From Methylobacillus methanolivorans (GTDB lineage: Bacteria > Pseudomonadota > Gammaproteobacteria > Burkholderiales > Methylophilaceae): a stretch of 64,000 bases of DNA. Shown here piece by piece: positions 60,204 to 64,000 of the stretch. The stretch spans positions 1,550,001-1,614,000 of the forward strand of contig NZ_JBIWXY010000001.1 in the NCBI RefSeq assembly GCF_044751345.1, given 5' to 3'. The notes under the pieces were generated by a model. That model had not been told where the DNA came from and ran no database searches. It saw only the letters and a program-made list of their open reading frames with translations. Positions within the stretch are counted from its first letter, which is position 1, and every line of letters starts with the position of its first letter. The translations under genes and the position numbers were made by a program.

Positions 60204-61037
60204 TCAACTGCCCTTGATGGCTCGTGGGCCGTCGGCAGGGTGGCATGGCACTTGAAACGTTTTGCGGTCCTCCAGCCTGAGCGCTGTCAACTGACCGCCC
60301 CACAGACATCCCGTATCCAAGGCATAAAGATTGTCACGCTGCTGCAAACCCAGCGCAGACCAATGTCCGAAAATCACGGTAGAGTCCGCCGACTGCCTCG
60401 CAGGCACATCAAACCACGGCATGGTGTCGGCGGGCATATCCACCAGCTCACCCTTGAAATGAAAATCCATCTCGCCGTCCCGCTTGCATACTCTCAAGCG
60501 TGTCATCGCATTAGTAATCATGCGTAGACGATCCATCCCTTGCAAGCCGTCATCCCAGCGCAATGGATAATTGCCGTACATGTGTGCGAGAAAGCTATGG
60601 TAGCCATCTCCACGCAAAGCAGCCTCAACCTCTTGCCCTAGTTCCAGTGCCTGCCCAGCCTCCCATTGCGGCAACAAACCAGCATGCACCATCACCAACT
60701 CACCATCAGCATGTATCATCGGGCGCAAACGCAGCCAATCCAGCAACTCTGCTCGGTCGGGAGCATCAAAAATAGGCTGTACAGTATCGCTACGATGGGC
60801 GCGTACAAAGCCCTCAGCGACAGCTAATGTGTGCAAATCATGGTTGCCTAGCACCATCACCAGGCTAGATTCATTTGCCTTGGCCCAACGCAGGGTTTCC
60901 AACGAACCAGAACCACGGTTAATCAGATCACCCACGAGCCAGAGCTGATCTTTGGAAGCGTCAAACTGGATCAGGTCCAGCAGGGAGAGAAAGGAGTGAT
61001 AGCAGCCCTGGATATCACCTATCGCATATGTGGCCAT
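60204..61037 (-). CDS. apaH: Bis(5'-nucleosyl)-tetraphosphatase, symmetrical
   Basis: Hydrolyses Ap4A to two ADP; 277 residues. MATYAIGDIQGCYHSF, WLVGDLINRGSGSLETLRW and VLGNHDLHTLAVAEG are the metallophosphoesterase motifs of ApaH. It converges on olsA with a 9-nt gap. Confidence 0.97.
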   Translation of the reverse strand: MATYAIGDIQGCYHSFLSLLDLIQFDASKDQLWLVGDLINRGSGSLETLRWAKANESSLVMVLGNHDLHTLAVAEGFVRAHRSDTVQPIFDAPDRAELLDWLRLRPMIHADGELVMVHAGLLPQWEAGQALELGQEVEAALRGDGYHSFLAHMYGNYPLRWDDGLQGMDRLRMITNAMTRLRVCKRDGEMDFHFKGELVDMPADTMPWFDVPARQSADSTVIFGHWSALGLQQRDNLYALDTGCLWGGQLTALRLEDRKTFQVPCHPADGPRAIKGS

Positions 61038-61081
61038 GAGCTGCTATTGAAGTGAAAAATACTTGAAGAACAATACAACGA

Positions 61082-61342
61082 TTACTCGCTCTTTTCATCA
61101 TCTGCCGCTGGCGCAGCTGGTGCCTCATCATCAGCATCATCTTCACTATCAGCAGACTTGGCAGCCGCAGCAGCTTCAGGCTTTTGCTCCACAACAGGAT
61201 CATCAACCAAGCCAGACTGGATACCAAAAAACAAACGCGCCACGAGGAACAGCACCAACAATGGCGCAAACAAAGTGCCCAGTGTTGCCAGGATGAATTG
61301 CTTCTTCGTTGTTTTCGGGAAATCGTATTCGTGCGCGCTCAT
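61082..61342 (-). CDS. Small membrane protein with acidic C-terminal tail
   Basis: 86 residues. An N-terminal EYDFPKTTKKQFILATLGTL leads into one transmembrane helix (about 20-37), followed by an Ala/Asp/Glu-rich, low-complexity tail. The front resembles the anchor of betaproteobacterial membrane-bound c5-type cytochromes, but no haem-binding CxxCH follows, so no function is assigned. It lies 44 nt upstream of apaH in the same direction. The ATG at 61342 is preferred over one 17 codons upstream. Confidence 0.6.
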   Translation of the reverse strand: MSAHEYDFPKTTKKQFILATLGTLFAPLLVLFLVARLFFGIQSGLVDDPVVEQKPEAAAAAKSADSEDDADDEAPAAPAADDEKSE

Positions 61343-61421
61343 ACCAACCAAACCTATCTTTAAAACAGGGAAAATGCCAAGGATTATACTCAATAAGCCC
61401 CGTCCGGGAAAAGGTTATACA

Positions 61422-61450
61422 AGGACAAGCATGTATTCATTTGCTATAAT
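61422..61450 (+). promoter_or_regulatory. Promoter of tRNA-Arg
   Basis: AGGACA (-35, four of six matches), a 17-nt spacer, and a perfect TATAAT (-10, 61445-61450), followed by a C-rich discriminator. It lies 18 nt before the tRNA. Confidence 0.6.
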
Positions 61451-61468
61451 CCGCCTCCTAATCAAAAT

Positions 61469-61545
61469 GCGCCCGTAGCTCAGTTGGATAGAGTGTTGGT
61501 TTCCGAAGCCAAAGGTCACAGGTTCGACTCCTGTCGGGCGCACCA
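61469..61545 (+). tRNA. tRNA-Arg (anticodon CCG)
   Basis: GCGCCCGTAGCTCAG at the 5' end pairs with CGGGCGC plus an encoded A and CCA at the 3' end (77 nt). The anticodon loop TTCCGAA presents CCG, reading CGG arginine codons. The D-arm and T-arm (GGTTCGACTCC) are intact. Confidence 0.97.
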
Positions 61546-61844
61546 ACACCCATAAGGTTTTGATTTCATAAAAACCTAGCCTCTCGGAATGCTATCCACT
61601 TCCAGTGGTTATCTTGTTGGATACTTTCCAGCGACGTTCCTAAGCAGAGTCAAAGTAATAATATCTCTCCCCCTCTTTGGCAGAGCAGCGCCAACATGTT
61701 CTAAGTGCATTCGCATTCTGTCGGTGAATGACACAAACGCCTGTAGATGGATGATTCACACCGTTGAACTATTACCCATCTGGCCTATCTTAATTTTTGA
61801 ATACCCTTTCACCCAACCTCTACACAATAAAAAGGAGATTGATC
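61546..61844 (+). other. 299-nt gap between tRNA-Arg and the DUF262-like gene, nothing recognised
   Basis: No open frame of note, no perfect hairpin terminator and no direct repeat of the tRNA 3' end were seen. The stretch looks more AT-rich than its neighbours. It ends in a strong ribosome site, AAAAAGGAG, for the next gene. Confidence 0.5.
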
Positions 61845-62390
61845 ATGGCTGATGTGCCACATCAACAATCCCCGTTATTGCCAGATCGGCTATTGCACGG
61901 CACGCCACATCATCACCCTATCGAGCATATTTTTGGGATTGCACCACAGCTTCCTTGCCTGGAAAGCGAGAAAACCTTGGTACATTTTGTTTTGCCTCCC
62001 TGGAGCAAGGAGACTGACTGGGACAAGGATAGGCAGGCACGTTTTATTGAGAATATTTTTCTTGGCGTACCGATTGGTTATTACGTGATTCATGCTCCGC
62101 AATGGCGCACCAGTGGCGTCAAGCCGATGTCAGGGTGGTTATTGGATGGCACCAACAGGATCACCGCCATACGTGACTTTGTGGCAAACAAGGTCAGTAT
62201 CTTCAATGGTGTTTTTCATGATGATTTGGATGAATTAACGCGTGAGCGCAGGTTCTACCACCAGCCATTCCCTTGCTTTGAGTTGCCTTACACCAATGAC
62301 TTGCAGCAGTTAAGATCAATATACGAGCACCTTAACTACGGCAAAATGGAGCATCATCCCAGGGCACATAGCCATCTTCTAGTGAAATAG
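61845..62390 (+). CDS. DUF262-like (ParB/GmrS-type fold) protein, short stand-alone form
   Basis: 181 residues. LPPWSKETDWDKDRQARFIENIFLGVPIGYYVI and WLLDGTNRITAIRDF follow the DUF262 pattern (LPxWQR...Q, IESIxxGxPI, DGQQRxT), although the usual DGQQR is DGTNR here. PCFELPYTNDLQQLRSIYEHLNYG continues the fold. Full DUF262 restriction proteins (GmrSD) carry a large C-terminal HNH domain; this one lacks it, so nuclease activity is not claimed. AAGGAG precedes the ATG at 61845. Its place after a tRNA hints at acquisition, though no integrase is present. Confidence 0.65.
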   Translation: MADVPHQQSPLLPDRLLHGTPHHHPIEHIFGIAPQLPCLESEKTLVHFVLPPWSKETDWDKDRQARFIENIFLGVPIGYYVIHAPQWRTSGVKPMSGWLLDGTNRITAIRDFVANKVSIFNGVFHDDLDELTRERRFYHQPFPCFELPYTNDLQQLRSIYEHLNYGKMEHHPRAHSHLLVK

Positions 62391-62520
62391 CCTGATCTAC
62401 CTTGAATGCGTTTGCGCTGTGCATCATGTCGCGCATTCACTGTAGATTGAAAATTGAAGTGAGTATTGAAGCTGTGGCAGAATCGGGAGTAAACAACATA
62501 ATCAATAAGAAAAACCAGCC

Positions 62521-62922
62521 ATGCCATCAGAGTTATCAGACGAAACTATTAGCTTAGCCAAAGAAAGGGCTAATTATGCGGGCTTTGTGCCTGTACACCA
62601 GAATAATGACTGCATCAGGATCGCCTATGCATGGCTGGATGCCCAAACCAAGACCGCCAATCTGCGAGAAGTCCCGGTCAGCCAGCGCGGCCTGATTCGC
62701 TCTTGGGGAGGTGCGTTAGTCATGTACGCTGACATTATCGTGGCAGCTGAGCTACACCCCGAGATTCACGGCACTTATCCCAATCTCAATCTTTCCAAAG
62801 AGTTGACTTTGCCTGACCAGGCTAGGCTTGCCCGTATTGTCGGCGCGAATGTTCATCCAGGGTTGCAGCAATTCGAGCCCTCTCGCTTTTACACTCACCA
62901 CGAAAACCTGGCACAACCATAA
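62521..62922 (+). CDS. Orphan soluble protein, unknown function
   Basis: 133 residues with no family I recognise. IRIAYAWLDAQTKTANL in the first half and SWGGALVMYADIIVAAELHP in the second look like amphipathic helices of a small all-helical protein. It has no signal or membrane segment and a weak ribosome site. It is 130 nt after the DUF262-like gene on the same strand. Confidence 0.55.
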   Translation: MPSELSDETISLAKERANYAGFVPVHQNNDCIRIAYAWLDAQTKTANLREVPVSQRGLIRSWGGALVMYADIIVAAELHPEIHGTYPNLNLSKELTLPDQARLARIVGANVHPGLQQFEPSRFYTHHENLAQP

Positions 62923-62960
62923 AAAAAGAGTCATACACCCACTGGGTGATGACTCTTTGA
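62922..62960. terminator. Terminator hairpin serving the right-edge gene
   Basis: AAAGAGTCAT / ATGACTCTTT (10 bp) encloses a second 5-bp stem (CACCC / GGGTG) with a one-base bulge. Seven T residues follow on the minus strand, so it most likely ends the glutamate-synthase-like transcript about 220 nt after its stop. It may also close the orphan gene. Confidence 0.75.
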
Positions 62961-63181
62961 AAAAGCTCCATGATTGCATGAGGAGCAGGCATCGCTCATA
63001 AAAAGCTGATGCCATTGTGCCTGAAGCCTCATTGATCGCACCATTCTCCTGAAGGGCTACTCCATTGGGAGTAGAACAACACCTTCGCGGCCAATCAGAC
63101 CGGCTGATAAAAAATGCCAGGCCATCACAGGGAGTGATGAAGCCTGGCGAGGGACCACGTCAGTACAACACAAGGGGGAAA
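62961..63181. other. Gap before the glutamate-synthase-like gene, nothing recognised
   Basis: No clear gene or promoter was seen. On the minus strand it is the 3' untranslated stretch between the stop at 63182 and the terminator hairpin. Confidence 0.4.
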
Positions 63182-64000
63182 CTAGAACTGGGAGACTCCA
63201 GGAATCCAGCTAGTACCTGCCAATGGCACCTTGGCCATGGCAGAAGCCTCCAGCGTCAGCGCCACTAGATCTTCCGGCTCCAGGTTGTGCAGGTGCGATT
63301 TTCCGCATGCGCGTGCAATGACTTGCGCTTCCATCGTCATCACGGAAAGGTAATTCGCCAATCTGCGGCCTGCCTTGACCGGATCAACACGCTTCATCAG
63401 CTCAGGGTCCTGCGTAGTGATACCAGCCGGGTCCTTGCCTTCGTGCCAATCGTCATAAGCGCCAGCAGTGGTGCCTAGCTTGTTGTATTCCTCTTCCAGG
63501 TGCGGATCGTTATCACCGAGCGCGATCAGTGCCGCCGTGCCGATGGCTACAGCATCTGCACCCAGTGCCAGGGCTTTCGCCACATCAGCACCGTTGCGGA
63601 TACCACCTGAGACGATCAGCTGCACTTTGCGATGCATACCTAGATCCTGCAAAGCCTGCACCGCCGGGCGGATGGCTGCGAGGATGGGGATACCCACGTG
63701 CTCGATGAATACTTCCTGCGTAGCCGCAGTACCGCCCTGCATGCCATCCAGCACCACAACATCGGCACCGGCCTTCACCGCCAAAGCCACGTCGAAGTAA
63801 GGACGAGTTGCGCCAACCTTCACGTAGATAGGCTTTTCCCAATCGGTGATTTCACGGATTTCAGCGATCTTGATTTCCAGGTCATCCGGGCCTGTCCAAT
63901 CAGGGTGACGACAAGCGGAACGCTGGTCCACGCCTTTAGGCAGGCAGCGCATCTTGGCAACACGATCACTGATCTTCTGGCCCAGCAACATGCCACCGCC
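63182..64000 (-). CDS. FMN-binding glutamate-synthase-like protein (MgsC/GlxD type), N-terminus cut by edge
   Basis: The last 272 or so residues are present and the frame stays open to the right edge. VVLDGMQGGTAATQEVF, IVSGGIRNGADVAKALALGADAVAIGTAAL and GRRLANYLSVMTMEAQVIARACGK match the FMN barrel end of GltB-type glutamate synthases. Stand-alone versions are GlxD and MgsC, the third subunit of N-methylglutamate synthase (methylamine use). A methylotrophic host would favour MgsC, but no partner subunit lies inside the window, so this is an inference. Confidence 0.8.
   Translation of the reverse strand, partial: GGGMLLGQKISDRVAKMRCLPKGVDQRSACRHPDWTGPDDLEIKIAEIREITDWEKPIYVKVGATRPYFDVALAVKAGADVVVLDGMQGGTAATQEVFIEHVGIPILAAIRPAVQALQDLGMHRKVQLIVSGGIRNGADVAKALALGADAVAIGTAALIALGDNDPHLEEEYNKLGTTAGAYDDWHEGKDPAGITTQDPELMKRVDPVKAGRRLANYLSVMTMEAQVIARACGKSHLHNLEPEDLVALTLEASAMAKVPLAGTSWIPGVSQF

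Noticed and set aside
61529..62114. tRNA-Arg as an integration site with a downstream attachment repeat
   Set aside because: Only GGCGCACCA (9 nt) recurs, at 62104; this is too short, and no integrase gene is present.
1..64000. CRISPR arrays, insertion sequences or rRNA
   Set aside because: No regularly spaced repeats, terminal inverted repeats with transposase, or rRNA sequence was seen by eye.

Overview
The window is chromosomal DNA of a Gram-negative betaproteobacterium. It is most probably a methylotroph of the Methylophilaceae (Methylobacillus-like). This is inferred from gene content, not from a search: the tgt-yajC-secD-secF order, a DUF3683-type FAD/Fe-S oxidoreductase, olsB-olsA, lpxH, and an FMN glutamate-synthase-like C-terminus of the MgsC/GlxD type at the right edge. 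Coding density is very high. I saw no rRNA, insertion sequence, prophage or CRISPR array.

Left part (1-20124), mostly housekeeping: a DHA2-type drug exporter cut by the edge; tRNA-Lys with a clear promoter and terminator; ffh; a CcsA/YpjD-like membrane protein; a HAD phosphatase; a CbiM-like permease; rnk; leuA preceded by what looks like a leucine-rich leader peptide (attenuator); a membrane-anchored legumain-like (C13) peptidase; pssA; tgt-yajC-secD-secF; a CNNM/CorC transporter; clpS-clpA; pyrD with a translationally coupled glutathione transferase.

20163-27482 is an accessory metal and redox region on the minus strand. It holds a heavy-metal RND efflux operon (czcC-czcB-czcA) ending in a PII-like regulator, with a small exported protein upstream. 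Beyond its terminator are a thioredoxin-like [2Fe-2S] ferredoxin and a four-helix membrane protein, each preceded by a copy of an AT-rich palindrome. A related palindrome (TATAC-N6-GTATA) lies before the TetR gene at 56408, so one repressor may control both places.

27539-42798: cysS; a TPR protein and an L,D-transpeptidase that share a C-terminal NTF2-like domain; two tandem cyclophilins (one exported, one cytosolic); lpxH; a GAF-HD-GYP phosphodiesterase with a double-FHA protein; nusB-ribH; tag; an OFA-family transporter; phoB-phoR with an upstream Pho box; an exported trypsin-like protease; ynfA.

42946-49738 is a three-gene set: transglutaminase-DUF2126, circularly permuted ATP-grasp fused to an alpha-E domain, and a second transglutaminase. 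It looks like a peptide/amide-forming system of unproven function.

49854-64000: a DUF3683/D-2-hydroxyacid dehydrogenase-type fusion, a TlpA-like thioredoxin, hemJ, an orphan single-pass protein, an exported START-like protein, TetR, a PfkB kinase, a glycine-zipper lipoprotein, olsB-olsA (ornithine lipids), apaH, tRNA-Arg, two orphan genes after the tRNA (one DUF262-like) and the truncated FMN glutamate-synthase-like gene. Many convergent junctions carry long perfect hairpins that can terminate in both directions.
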